From the NCBI GenBank assembly GCA_017993505.1, contig JAGOMP010000003.1:1-64000 (forward strand): a DNA stretch of 64,000 nt, written 5' to 3'. This document shows positions 17,681-26,805 of the stretch, one piece after another (the first letter of the stretch is position 1; each line of letters opens with the position of its first letter). A program made the position numbers and the translations under genes. Origin of the DNA: Planctomycetota bacterium. GTDB lineage: Bacteria; Planctomycetota; Uabimicrobiia; Uabimicrobiales; JABWCH01. The notes beneath the pieces were generated by a model. It did no database searches and was not told the origin of the DNA. It saw only the letters and a program-made list of their open reading frames with translations.

Positions 17681-18550
17681 ATGCACGCATGTAACATTCT
17701 GATATTAGATGAAAACTCCTATTTAAAACAATATTATACAGCACCTGCATTTAACATTACAGAAATTCCCTTTCAATTTACTCTTGTTTCTTCAAAAAGA
17801 GAAGTCTTAGAAAAACTTACTACAGGAACATTTACTATTCTTTTATTATCTCTACAAGAACAAATAGATACTATTTGTCCTTTTATAGAACAGCTTTTCC
17901 CTTGTTCCATTCCTAAGATTCTATTTTGGGACGATTCTGATTATAGTGTTCTATTATATTTCTTAGCACATAATATTTTTGCTACACCAAAGAAAAAAAT
18001 AAATATTGCGGAACTAATAGAATTGATCCGATGTGCCCAAGAAACATATGAAAATACAGAAGAGTTACATCTTTTATCTTGTACAGAACAATGGATAGAA
18101 TGTATTATTCCTAGTAAAAAATATTATTTGCCACGGGTTAGTCAATGGTTTATACGTTTTCTAGATTTTTTAGAACAAAAAGAACTCCATAAAATTATGT
18201 ATGCATTTCGAGAGTTATTGCAAAATGCTATTGAACACGGAAATAAGTATGAGCCTACAAAACGAATTAGGATTCGTTTAAATATGACTCCTAATAGTCT
18301 ATTATTTTATATTCAAGATGAAGGAGAAGGCTTTGATTTGCAAAATCTTCCCCATGCATTGATTGGTAAGAGTAAAAATGAGACTATGGATGTTATGATG
18401 TATCGTCGCCAACAAGGAATGCGATTAGGTGGACTAGGAATTGCTAGTGTTTTTGCTATTGCTGATGAAGTCATTTACAATCAATTAGGAAATAGTGTAT
18501 TGATGATAAAATATCTCCCCATTGATCCAAATGAAAATAAACATATCTAA
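17681..18550 (+). CDS. RsbW-like ATPase with receiver-like N-terminus
   Basis: 289 aa from ATG 17681, with AGAGGA ending 6 nt before. The C-terminal half is a GHKL ATPase of the anti-sigma/serine kinase type: N-box FRELLQNAIEHGN (Glu178, Asn182), G1-box QDEGEGFD (Asp213) and G2-box GGLGIASVFA near 250. The N-terminal ~120 residues (NILILDENSYL, TILLLSL, PKILFWDDSD) resemble a response-regulator receiver fold lacking an obvious phospho-acceptor Asp/Lys arrangement. Known relatives bind sigma factors or phosphorylate STAS antagonists. A STAS protein is encoded at 5666-6214, and no phosphatase or sigma factor is nearby. Confidence 0.72.
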   Translation: MHACNILILDENSYLKQYYTAPAFNITEIPFQFTLVSSKREVLEKLTTGTFTILLLSLQEQIDTICPFIEQLFPCSIPKILFWDDSDYSVLLYFLAHNIFATPKKKINIAELIELIRCAQETYENTEELHLLSCTEQWIECIIPSKKYYLPRVSQWFIRFLDFLEQKELHKIMYAFRELLQNAIEHGNKYEPTKRIRIRLNMTPNSLLFYIQDEGEGFDLQNLPHALIGKSKNETMDVMMYRRQQGMRLGGLGIASVFAIADEVIYNQLGNSVLMIKYLPIDPNENKHI

Positions 18551-18580
18551 AAATTCTGTCTAGTTTAAAAGGTAAAAAAT

Positions 18581-18625
18581 AGGATTTTATCTAACAAATA
18601 TGTATGATAAAATCCTGTTTTTTTT
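18581..18625 (+). terminator. Rho-independent terminator after the RsbW-like gene
   Basis: 11-bp stem (18581-18591 with 18606-18616), then G and eight T. Confidence 0.88.
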
Positions 18626-18672
18626 ATAAAATAAAAAAAACAACTGTTCCTCTTGATTTTTAAAAAGAAAAA

Positions 18673-18700
18673 TAGACAAGAAATATAAAAATGATACAAT
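18673..18700 (+). promoter_or_regulatory. Possible promoter of the phnW-like gene
   Basis: TAGACA, 16 nt, TACAAT, about 61 nt before ATG 18762, between a terminator and the gene. Confidence 0.35.
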
Positions 18701-18761
18701 ATGAATATGATTTAAAATTTATATGTATATATAAATAATTGTTTTTATAGAAAGTATACGA

Positions 18762-19868
18762 ATGGAAATTCAAAGAAATATTTTATTGAATCCTGGACCA
18801 GCCACTACTACAGATTCGGTAAAAATGGCACAAGTTGTTCCTGATATTTGTCCTCGAGAAAAAGAATTCGGTGATTTGATGGCTTATATTTCAGACAATC
18901 TCACTGCGATTGCCCAAGGAGGCAAAGAATATACAACCATACTATTTGCTGGTTCTGGAACAGCTGCAGTAGATGCTATGATAAATTCAGTAGTTCCCCA
19001 CAATACAAAGATTTTAATCATCAATAATGGTGCATATGGGGAAAGAATGGTTAAAATTGCAAAAGCCTACTCTATAGATATCGAAGAAATCTATTATCCA
19101 TGGGGTACTTATCCTAATCTTCACGATGTAGAAAATAAATTAAAAACTGTACCAGAAATCAGTTGTATTGCCATGGTTCATCATGAAACAACAACAGGAA
19201 TGTTAAATCCTGTTGCAGAAATCGGTCAACTTTCTGATAAATATAAAAAAATGTTTATTGTGGACGCTATTTCTAGCTTTGCTGCTATTCCTTTTAGTGT
19301 TCAAGAATATTACATTGATTTTATGGCCTCTACTAGTAATAAATGTATCCAAGGCATGGCTGGTTGTGCCTTTATCATTGCCCATAAACAAGCAATGCAA
19401 AAAATAGCCAATATCAGCCCAAGATCTTTTTATCTTAATCTTTATCAACAGTATCTATATTTTGAAAAAACAAAACAAATGCAGTTCACACCACCTGTTC
19501 AAACTCTTTATGCACTTCGCCAAGCTATTCAAGAATTTTTAGAAGAAGGTGCTGACCAACGCCATCAACGCTATAAAAAAAGTTGGGAAACTTTGATCAA
19601 AGGTATGAAAAGACTTGGGTTTCAAAAGCTTCTTCCAGATGAATATGAAAGTAAAATTTTAACAACGTTTCATTACTTATCTCACCCTAATTTTTCATTT
19701 GAGGAAATTCATGATCAACTTTATCAAAAAGGATTTACTATTTATCCAGGGAAAATTGGTGAAAAAGATACATTTCGTTTAGCTAATATGGGAGCTATTG
19801 ATTGTAAAGATATACAAAATTTTTGTGATGCCTTAGAAATAGTACTACAAAAGATGGAAATTTTATAG
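18762..19868 (+). CDS. phnW: 2-aminoethylphosphonate:pyruvate transaminase-like aminotransferase
   Basis: 368 aa, class V PLP aminotransferase. It matches the PhnW pattern closely: LLNPGPATTT at the N-terminus, FAGSGTAAVDAMINS, NNGAYGERM, HHETTTGMLNP, VDAISSFAAIP (Asp168) and TSNKCIQGMAGCAF with the PLP lysine Lys194. PhnW moves the amino group of 2-aminoethylphosphonate to pyruvate, either degrading it or, in reverse, building it. Related serine/alanine-glyoxylate aminotransferases have the same fold, so substrate is not certain. No phosphonatase (PhnX) or PEP mutase is adjacent. It lies between two hairpins and is probably monocistronic. Confidence 0.78.
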   Translation: MEIQRNILLNPGPATTTDSVKMAQVVPDICPREKEFGDLMAYISDNLTAIAQGGKEYTTILFAGSGTAAVDAMINSVVPHNTKILIINNGAYGERMVKIAKAYSIDIEEIYYPWGTYPNLHDVENKLKTVPEISCIAMVHHETTTGMLNPVAEIGQLSDKYKKMFIVDAISSFAAIPFSVQEYYIDFMASTSNKCIQGMAGCAFIIAHKQAMQKIANISPRSFYLNLYQQYLYFEKTKQMQFTPPVQTLYALRQAIQEFLEEGADQRHQRYKKSWETLIKGMKRLGFQKLLPDEYESKILTTFHYLSHPNFSFEEIHDQLYQKGFTIYPGKIGEKDTFRLANMGAIDCKDIQNFCDALEIVLQKMEIL

Positions 19869-19879
19869 GAAAATAAAAA

Positions 19880-19903
19880 AACGCAGAAAAAAATTTCTGC
19901 GTT
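19880..19903 (+). terminator. Hairpin after the phnW-like gene
   Basis: 10-bp stem AACGCAGAAA with TTTCTGCGTT and an AAAA loop. The T-tail is weak, so dtd 32 nt further on may be partly cotranscribed. Confidence 0.65.
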
Positions 19904-19934
19904 ATCTACTGTATTATATTATATAGGGAAAATT

Positions 19935-20372
19935 ATGAAAATCGTTCTTCAAAGAGTTAAACAAGCATCCGTGGAAGTGAAAGGGCAAACTGTAGGAAAA
20001 ATACAACAAGGTGCTTTAATTTATTTATGCCTTATGACAGGAGATTCTGCAGAAAAAGTAAAATTTGTAGCAAAAAAAATTGCAGAATTTAGAATGTTTC
20101 ATGATGAAGATCAAAAAATGAATCGTTCACTTTTAGATATTCAAGGACAAGCTCTAGTCATAAGTCAATTTACTCTTGTAGCAAATGGTAAAAAAGGAAA
20201 ACGTCCTAGTTTTGATTTGGCATTAGAACCGAAAACAGCGGAGATTCTATATGAACAATTTATACAGGAATTAAAAGAAATGGACATTGATACACAAAAT
20301 GGAATTTTTGGAGAATATATGCAAGTATACTCACAGAACGATGGACCAGTTACTTTTATGTTTGAATTTTAA
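19935..20372 (+). CDS. dtd: D-aminoacyl-tRNA deacylase
   Basis: 145 aa, the standard Dtd length. It removes D-amino acids (and glycine) mis-attached to tRNA. Both family signatures are present: SQFTLVANGKKGKRPSF in the middle and NDGPVTFMFEF at the C-terminus, where the GP dipeptide gates chirality. Begins MKIVLQRVKQASVEV as expected, with RBS AGGGA upstream. Confidence 0.95.
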   Translation: MKIVLQRVKQASVEVKGQTVGKIQQGALIYLCLMTGDSAEKVKFVAKKIAEFRMFHDEDQKMNRSLLDIQGQALVISQFTLVANGKKGKRPSFDLALEPKTAEILYEQFIQELKEMDIDTQNGIFGEYMQVYSQNDGPVTFMFEF

Positions 20373-20406
20373 AGAAGTAATAACTGATTAATCCATAATG
20401 AAAAAT

Positions 20407-21303
20407 TTAAGATTGAGCTAGAAAATCTTGAATATGTTCCAATGCTTGGTTCTCATTATAATAGGTATCTGTATTCATATTTGTATTTGTATTTTGAAAA
20501 TTACAGAGATGGTGTAATGTAGATTGCATTTTTTCCATCATATTTTTCATAGTCTCAATTTGTTTTTCTAAACTATTAACTTTTAACTCTTCTTGAGCTA
20601 CAAACAATGAATTTCCATTGCGAGAATAAGTATCTTGAAATACATTTGTATCATAGTAACCAATAGGACTTTTTGCCTTTTTGTTTTTTATCTTATCTTG
20701 GCTAATGGATAATGAAGAAGACATATTTTCTTTCTCCTCTAAATGATCAAAGTCCATGGACATGAGATTGGGAATAGTAGTACTAGAACTAGAGGAAGTT
20801 TGAGAGTACTTTGAAAATGGTTCTTTATTTTTTAGCTCTTCTTGAAGTTGTAAAATTTTTAATTGTAGTTGTTCACTATATGCATATAAGTTATTAATCA
20901 AGTTATCTTTTTCTCTTAATAGTCTTTGGTAATGTTCTGTTTGCCTTTGATATTGTTCCTCTTTCTTTTTTCCAAGTTGAAGGAGACTTGTATTATTTTC
21001 TATTTCTTTTATACATTCTTGGCGTATCATTTCTAACTTTTTATAAGCTTGATCTACAATCTCAATTTTATTCCGCCAATCTTGCTCTTTAGATATAAGG
21101 TTATTTTTTAAATCTTCAATTTCATATGATTGACGAGCTACTTTCCCTTCTAAATATCGATTGCGTTCTTCTAAAGACATACAACGTTGTTTATATTCCT
21201 GTAATTCATCAGAGCTAACAATATTGCTAGGATAGCCATTCCCCGCGTTTTCATATGATTGAAAATCACGTTGAGTTTGAGCGATTTTTAAAAAATTTTG
21301 CAT
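20407..21303 (-). CDS. Coiled-coil protein of unknown function
   Basis: 298 aa. No signal peptide or membrane segment. Residues ~30-165 are one long heptad-like coiled coil rich in Glu, Lys, Gln and Leu. A Ser/Thr-rich disordered part (~166-215) follows, then a second short coiled coil (SLEKQIETMKNMMEKMQSTLHHL) and an Asn-rich tail. No family recognised. It may be a structural or scaffolding protein. The Ser/Thr-rich middle could be a kinase target in this kinase-rich genome, which is speculation. RBS AGGGAG lies 6 nt before the start. Confidence 0.7.
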   Translation of the reverse strand: MQNFLKIAQTQRDFQSYENAGNGYPSNIVSSDELQEYKQRCMSLEERNRYLEGKVARQSYEIEDLKNNLISKEQDWRNKIEIVDQAYKKLEMIRQECIKEIENNTSLLQLGKKKEEQYQRQTEHYQRLLREKDNLINNLYAYSEQLQLKILQLQEELKNKEPFSKYSQTSSSSSTTIPNLMSMDFDHLEEKENMSSSLSISQDKIKNKKAKSPIGYYDTNVFQDTYSRNGNSLFVAQEELKVNSLEKQIETMKNMMEKMQSTLHHLCNFQNTNTNMNTDTYYNENQALEHIQDFLAQS

Positions 21304-21515
21304 TGTTGCTCCCTATCCTAATAAAATAATATTTCTAGCCAAGTTACAATAAATAGGTTTAATAATAATACGTACATGTATTTTATCAGTTTTAATATAT
21401 ATTTCCATAAAATTTTTTGAAATTTTATAAAAATTTTGAACTGTCTAAAATGAAATGTACGCATAGTTTTTTATCTATCTAAAAATGGATTAAATAGAAA
21501 ATATAATTTTTTTTT

Positions 21516-21566
21516 GTGAATCTGAAAAAGGCTAGTCAGTAATAAAATAGCCTTTTTCAGATTCAC
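21516..21566. repeat. 19-bp inverted repeat downstream of butyrate kinase
   Basis: Arms 21516-21534 and 21548-21566 are exact reverse complements around a 13-nt loop. It lies in the 383-nt gap between two minus-strand genes. Read on the minus strand it is followed by A, not T, so it is not a standard intrinsic terminator. No gene is seen in the gap. Confidence 0.8.
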
Positions 21567-21664
21567 AAATTTTAAAAATTTTAGATTATCTCATCAAATA
21601 TAGTAATAAAATAGCCTTTTTCAGATTCACAAATTTAAAATTTTAGATTATCTCATTAAATGTA
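21539..21664. repeat. Two diverged tandem copies of a 62-64-bp unit
   Basis: 21539-21602 and 21603-21664 share nearly all bases, with small indels in A/T runs and two or three substitutions. The unit includes one arm of the adjacent 19-bp inverted repeat, so the second copy can also pair with the left arm at 21516. Confidence 0.92.
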
Positions 21665-21686
21665 GTAATATACGTATTTACATATA

Positions 21687-22733
21687 TTATTGTTGGAACA
21701 TTCGATATGCGGCTAGAGCCAAAGCTTCTAGTTCATTTTCACCAGCATAGATATAGACAGGTGCTATAAAAGAAACTCGTTCTTTAATCCATTCACAACA
21801 CATTTTAGAATGAGCCATGCCACCTGTGAGAATAATCGCATCCACTTTTCCAAAAAGATTAGTAGCTCGAGCACCAATTTCTTGAGAAACTTGATATGCC
21901 ATAGCTTGGAAGATGAGTTTTGCATATTCAGAACCATTTTCTGTTTCTCGTTCCACATCGATTGCATTGTTTGTATTGCAATAAGATACAAAACCACCTT
22001 TTCCTACGAGCATTTTCCCTATTTCTTCTTTTGTATATTTTCCTGAAAAACAAAGGTCTAGAAAAGGAAATAAAGGAACTTGTCCAGCTCTTTCTGGAGT
22101 AAAAGGCCCTTCAGATAAGGCGTTATTCGCGTTGATAGCTTTTCCTTTGTGAATGGCTGCAACGCTAATACCACCCCCTAAATGAGTAATGATGAGATTT
22201 AAGTTTTCCAGCTGTTTGCCTTGATCTTTGGCAAATTTTCTGGCAATCGCATAGATATTCAGAGCATGGAATGTGGGAGTACGAGGTAATTCTTTTAACC
22301 CAGAAATACGAGCTAGTGGTTCTAAATCGTCTACTACAGGAGGATCTACAATATAGCTGGGAATGTTATATTCTTGGGCGATTGCATATGCCAAAAGGCA
22401 ACCTAAATTGGAAGCATGTTCACCATAAGTGGCATTTCTAGAATCTTCTACCATTTTTTGATCAATAGGGTAGGTGCCACTTGGAATGGGACTTAAAAGT
22501 CCGCCTCGTCCAACTATAGCATTTAATGTTTTTAAATCAAATCCATATTCTTGTAATTCTTTTATAATTTCCTGTTTACGAAATTCAAATTGATCTGCTA
22601 TGTGCGAATATTTTGCAATGACTTCAGAACTATGTCGCAATGTTTTTTCCCAAATGCAATTTTCATTTTCAAACAATCCAATTTTTGTTGATGTAGAGCC
22701 TGGATTTATGCTTAAAATCATAATTTTATCCAT
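21687..22733 (-). CDS. buk: Butyrate kinase
   Basis: 348 aa, acetate/butyrate kinase (ASKHA) family, typical Buk length. It interconverts butyryl phosphate and butyrate with ADP/ATP, the last step of butyrate fermentation, or acts on branched-chain acids. Motifs: SINPGSTSTKIGLF at the N-terminus (phosphate binding), VGRGGLLSPIPSGTY, DPPVVDDL, LGGGISVAAI and TGGMAHSKM. Buk rather than AckA is supported by length and by PERAGQVP. No phosphotransbutyrylase is adjacent; it may be elsewhere. RBS AAAGG lies before ATG 22733. Cytoplasmic. Confidence 0.93.
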   Translation of the reverse strand: MDKIMILSINPGSTSTKIGLFENENCIWEKTLRHSSEVIAKYSHIADQFEFRKQEIIKELQEYGFDLKTLNAIVGRGGLLSPIPSGTYPIDQKMVEDSRNATYGEHASNLGCLLAYAIAQEYNIPSYIVDPPVVDDLEPLARISGLKELPRTPTFHALNIYAIARKFAKDQGKQLENLNLIITHLGGGISVAAIHKGKAINANNALSEGPFTPERAGQVPLFPFLDLCFSGKYTKEEIGKMLVGKGGFVSYCNTNNAIDVERETENGSEYAKLIFQAMAYQVSQEIGARATNLFGKVDAIILTGGMAHSKMCCEWIKERVSFIAPVYIYAGENELEALALAAYRMFQQ

Positions 22734-22865
22734 GCGATTGCCTTTCTTTTATCAAATGTAAAATGTTATGACAAAATACCAATATTTTTATTGGCAAATT
22801 TTTGGGATAATGTTAAAAATTGTACTTAGTTTATAGATTGCTTTTTTATAGATTATTGTATGTTA

Positions 22866-24701
22866 TTATTCATCTATAATTATAGCATAAGGTTCAATCC
22901 ATGTCGGTATTGTAATATTGTATCGCTTAGCTGTTTTTCTATTAATATAAAGTTCGCCTCTAGGTAAATGAAAAATAGGAAATGCGTCTGCTGTTTTTCC
23001 TTTTAAAATTTGTACTCCATAATAACCAGCTATCTCACCCTGTTTCTTTCCTGTTGCCACTACACCAAATAGTGCACCTTGCTTTATATTAAAATCTAAT
23101 AAACCTAAAAAAGGTTTTTCTATATTTCCCAGTATCCATTGTAAAACATCGGCAGAAGAAATATAATTACCTTGTTCATCTTTTAAATTGTGATACATGG
23201 GAATATAAAAAAAATCTACTTGTGATTCATATTGCTTTAAACATTGTTTCCATTCTTCCCAATTTGCAGAACAAAAAGTTTCTAAACAGTACAATGGAAT
23301 TGTCTCTAATTCCTGATGTATATGTTGAAGCATTTCAGAAGCAATAGGAGTATCTTCTATTAAAATGACGTAATTTTTAGCTGTGGGAAGAAAAGTATCT
23401 ATTTTTTGAAATGTTTGTTTTACAAAAACATCTTCACAAATTCCCGTGACATTTTTTTGTGGAAATCCATATTCTTTTATATCATTGTTGACACCGCAAA
23501 ATACAAATTGAATGGAAGAATGGAAAAAATGAGGAGTAATATAACCAGTAGCAAGATCATCGATTGTAATTACAAGATGAGGACGCCAAGATCGTATTAA
23601 ATGGATAGCTTGATGTATTTTCGATTGAATTTTTTCTTCTTCGCTTTCTTTTTTTGCATTGATATAAAAATCTCGTACAACAATTTCTTTATCAGAACGT
23701 AATAAATGATTTTCAAATGTTTCTAAGATCGCTTGTCGAATATGTATATCCCAAAGAATGTCTTTTTCATAGCTGAATACAAGCAAGACTCGTTTGGGAG
23801 ATTCTAAAAAAAATAGCCAAAAACAAAGACCTGCGATTAAAATAATAAATCCAAGGATAAATTTCCATAAGTTACTCAGGTCTATACTAGCTTCACAATT
23901 TTGATTTTGTAAATAATTTTGTAAATCATTGAAAAAACGTGTGGCATTTTGATATCGTACTTTTAAAGACTTTGCCATTGCCTTTCGACAAATGGCATCT
24001 ATTTTTTTATCAATTTCAGGATTGACTTTAATAGGCGATAGTGGCTCTTTTTCCAATACTTGGGCTAATATTTGAACAGAAGTATCAGAACTAAATGGAG
24101 GTTGTGATGTGAGAATTTCATATAGAATAGCTCCTAAAGAATAGACGTCACTTTGAAATTCTACCTTACCTTTCAATTGTTCAGGTGCCATATAAGTTGG
24201 TGTGCCTACTGTTTCTTGGTGTTGAGAAATAGTCATTACCTCTTTTGCCAATCCAAAGTCCATTAATATGGGTTCACCATTGGATTGAATCATAATATTT
24301 GATGGCTTAATATCTCGATGAATAATTCCTTGAGAATGTGCATATGCCACTGCATCTACTATTTTTACTAAAAGACGAATGCCATCTTGAACAGAAATTT
24401 TTTTTTGTGATAATAAACTACTCAAAGATTCGCCTTGAATAATAGGCATTGTAAAATATATTTGATCTTGATCTTCGCCTACATCATATACAGTGATGAT
24501 ATGCGGATGACGCAACCGAGCTATATTTTGTGCTTCTTTCATAAAATGTTCTTTATTTTGAAAGACATTTTTTGGATGCAATAAAATTTTCATGGCAACA
24601 CGGCGACAAAGTACTGGATCATATACATCCAGTACTTTGCCCATGCCGCCATGACCTATTTCATTTAAAATTTTATATCTTCCAATATTTTTTGGAAGCA
24701 T
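22866..24701 (-). CDS. Receptor Ser/Thr kinase with ABC-type substrate-binding ectodomain
   Basis: 611 aa. Cytoplasmic Hanks-type kinase (1-265) with intact residues: GHGGMGKV loop, Lys38, HRDIKPSN Asp130, DFG 148-150 and APEQ. A single membrane helix (~280-300) follows. The exported C-terminal ~305 residues resemble the ABC_sub_bind family of periplasmic binding proteins: KRVLLVFSYEKD, HLVITIDDLAT, IQFVFCGVNND, TGICEDV, GLLDFNIKQGALFGVV, and a final GELYINRKTAKRYNITIP. It probably senses a small extracytoplasmic ligand. It starts 24 nt after the last pseudopilin gene with a good RBS (AAGGA), so it likely belongs to that operon. Confidence 0.88.
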   Translation of the reverse strand: MLPKNIGRYKILNEIGHGGMGKVLDVYDPVLCRRVAMKILLHPKNVFQNKEHFMKEAQNIARLRHPHIITVYDVGEDQDQIYFTMPIIQGESLSSLLSQKKISVQDGIRLLVKIVDAVAYAHSQGIIHRDIKPSNIMIQSNGEPILMDFGLAKEVMTISQHQETVGTPTYMAPEQLKGKVEFQSDVYSLGAILYEILTSQPPFSSDTSVQILAQVLEKEPLSPIKVNPEIDKKIDAICRKAMAKSLKVRYQNATRFFNDLQNYLQNQNCEASIDLSNLWKFILGFIILIAGLCFWLFFLESPKRVLLVFSYEKDILWDIHIRQAILETFENHLLRSDKEIVVRDFYINAKKESEEEKIQSKIHQAIHLIRSWRPHLVITIDDLATGYITPHFFHSSIQFVFCGVNNDIKEYGFPQKNVTGICEDVFVKQTFQKIDTFLPTAKNYVILIEDTPIASEMLQHIHQELETIPLYCLETFCSANWEEWKQCLKQYESQVDFFYIPMYHNLKDEQGNYISSADVLQWILGNIEKPFLGLLDFNIKQGALFGVVATGKKQGEIAGYYGVQILKGKTADAFPIFHLPRGELYINRKTAKRYNITIPTWIEPYAIIIDE

Positions 24702-24725
24702 GGCGAATCCTTTTTTGTATAAGTG

Positions 24726-25334
24726 CTATGAATTATTGAATGTTGGAATCATTAATTGTGTGTAAAACTTTTTAATCAATCGTTTGTTACGACAAATACG
24801 AATCGTAATGTCGTATAAACCGACTGGATTATTAGTAGCAATAGCGGGACGTGCAATTTCTATGTTGTAAGAATATTGTTGTAATTGATTATTATCTGAA
24901 AGACCATAGTAATTGCTAAGATCGAAAGCATTATTGGGAGGGACATTATGGGAAGCTAAGTTTCTAAAATGTGTATCATGATTTTCAGTCACAGTCTTAC
25001 CATAGTTAGATGTGTCTACAATTCCTAGAGGAGCAGGAAATCCCAAACTTTTGCTTCCAGCAAAATTACCTGTTGTAAATGTAGTAGTTGTTCGTGCACA
25101 ACAACCATCAAAGAAAAATGGCATTGTTTTTCCTGGTTGTGTTTTAATAGCACTAGCACGCAAAGCAGCATGTAGAGATTCAGCTATAATCGATACATTT
25201 GTATCTTCAATAGATTTATTCACCGCATTTAAGCCTACTGGGAATAATGCCAAGATTCCTGAAACTCCTAATGCTAAAATTCCCATGGAAATTAATATTT
25301 CAATTAATGTAAAACCTTTTTGTGTTTGTTTCAT
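24726..25334 (-). CDS. Pseudopilin (GspI/PilV-like)
   Basis: 202 aa. Prepilin leader MKQTQKG, then FTLIEILISMGILALGVSGILALFPVGL: the G/F cleavage site, Glu5 and the hydrophobic helix of type IV pilins and T2SS pseudopilins. The globular part has no recognised family. It is fifth in a tightly packed row of five pseudopilin genes and directly precedes the receptor kinase. RBS AGGAG. GspI or PilV-like by order and N-terminus only. Confidence 0.8.
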   Translation of the reverse strand: MKQTQKGFTLIEILISMGILALGVSGILALFPVGLNAVNKSIEDTNVSIIAESLHAALRASAIKTQPGKTMPFFFDGCCARTTTTFTTGNFAGSKSLGFPAPLGIVDTSNYGKTVTENHDTHFRNLASHNVPPNNAFDLSNYYGLSDNNQLQQYSYNIEIARPAIATNNPVGLYDITIRICRNKRLIKKFYTQLMIPTFNNS

Positions 25335-25350
25335 TGTTGGCTCCTATGTT

Positions 25351-26067
25351 TTATTGTCCTCTGGGAATCCATATCACTCGACTTAATGTTCTACGTGCTC
25401 GCATAAATTCGTCTGTCAATGTCATAGTGATGCGTACAGCAGGTGGAAGTGTAGGCAATTTAGTATCCCCAGGTGGATTTGCTGCTCCGTTATTTATACT
25501 CCAATTTGCAGTTTCATTATTATTATGTGTGAAAAACTCTGTTAAAAAAGGAATATTCATAGTAGGTGCAGGATTATCAGTATCTGGTAGAGGATCCATA
25601 TTTATCACATAAGGTGGAACTAAAAATTCAGCAAAAACATCTGTTATTGGATTACTGGGGTTGTCAGCTGGTATTATTGTTCGTTGCAAACTAAAGAGTG
25701 GTTGACTATTAAATGTGCGTGAAGGGATTAATGTATATTGTACCATGGCTGCACCTGTTCGTTGTGTGTTACCATCTATCCAAGAAGTTACTGTGTGAAA
25801 TGTCAGTAATAAACCACCAGCGTTTGGATTATTAATATTCAATACTTCATTAGGAGCCAATGGTGTACCAGTCATATTGGTAATATCTCGTGCCATAAGA
25901 TCAAAGGCCGCACGAGCATTTTGATAGATTCCCATTTTGGCTTCTGCAAGTGCCATCACTTCAGAGGAACTACTAAAAATAGTGACTACAACCCCCATTA
26001 AAAGAACCATTAAGCCAATGGCAACCATTAATTCTACTAGAGTAAAACCTTTATGTATGTATTTCAT
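25351..26067 (-). CDS. Pseudopilin (GspJ/PilW-like)
   Basis: 238 aa. Leader MKYIHKG, then FTLVELMVAIGLMVLLMGVVVTIFSSSSEV with the cleavage Gly/Phe and Glu5. The longer globular part, with ARAAFDLMARDITNM after the helix, is typical of GspJ/PilW-type minor pseudopilins (ALxxLxxDI). Ends 17 nt before the next pseudopilin. No clear RBS, so translation may be coupled to upstream genes. Confidence 0.8.
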   Translation of the reverse strand: MKYIHKGFTLVELMVAIGLMVLLMGVVVTIFSSSSEVMALAEAKMGIYQNARAAFDLMARDITNMTGTPLAPNEVLNINNPNAGGLLLTFHTVTSWIDGNTQRTGAAMVQYTLIPSRTFNSQPLFSLQRTIIPADNPSNPITDVFAEFLVPPYVINMDPLPDTDNPAPTMNIPFLTEFFTHNNNETANWSINNGAANPPGDTKLPTLPPAVRITMTLTDEFMRARRTLSRVIWIPRGQ

Positions 26068-26146
26068 AAAAATGAAGCGTTGTCTTCTATAAGAAAACGC
26101 AACCCTCCAAAATCATTGTTAAAATTATCTTACTTAATTCTATTAA

Positions 26147-26782
26147 TTATTGTCGTGGTTCTCGAATGGCAGTCCTTACTTTACCAGTATTATGATTAAT
26201 ATCAATAAAACATCTCTCTGTAAGGTTATTTTGAACTAGTATAATATCTGTATCATCACAGTGAGGATTATTAAGATCATTAGGATCATTGTTTTGGTTT
26301 GTTATATCTGTAAACATAATCGTTCCATCAGGATTAAAAATCAAATAAAATGCATTCACATCCGGTGTTTGCCATTTTACATGTTCTGAAATTTCAGTAG
26401 GTTGTCCTGCTGGTATAAATGCTGGAGTTGTAGCAGTTTCGTTGGAATCATAGGAACTAATGGTATTTCTTCTTACTTTGGGGGCTGGACTCATAGTTAC
26501 AGTAGAGATTGTTATCTTATTAAGAGTTACCTCATCGTTTATAATATTATCAGAATTATTATTCCTGAAAAGTGCAAAAGCCAATACTTGTCGTTCCCGT
26601 TGTGCAATAGCTCGCGACCGAGTTTCCATACAAGCCATTTGAATGGCAGTGGCAGCACCATTTAAGTGACGTTTGCTCATAACATCACTCAAAGCAGGAG
26701 CAGCCATGGCTGCCATGATTACAATAATGGAAATGACAACAAGTAATTCCACTAATGTAAAACCTTTTTTTGTTTGTTTCAT
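26147..26782 (-). CDS. Pseudopilin (GspH-like)
   Basis: 211 aa. Leader MKQTKKG, then FTLVELLVVISIIVIMAAMAAPALSDVM. GspH/FimT-like features are the short segment RHLNGAATAIQMACMETRSRAIAQRERQ and a later FNPDGTIMFTD, common in GspH (FxPxGxxx). Good RBS AAGG. Middle gene of the five-gene pseudopilin row. Confidence 0.8.
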   Translation of the reverse strand: MKQTKKGFTLVELLVVISIIVIMAAMAAPALSDVMSKRHLNGAATAIQMACMETRSRAIAQRERQVLAFALFRNNNSDNIINDEVTLNKITISTVTMSPAPKVRRNTISSYDSNETATTPAFIPAGQPTEISEHVKWQTPDVNAFYLIFNPDGTIMFTDITNQNNDPNDLNNPHCDDTDIILVQNNLTERCFIDINHNTGKVRTAIREPRQ

Positions 26783-26805
26783 GCTATATACCTTTTTTGA
26801 ATGAG

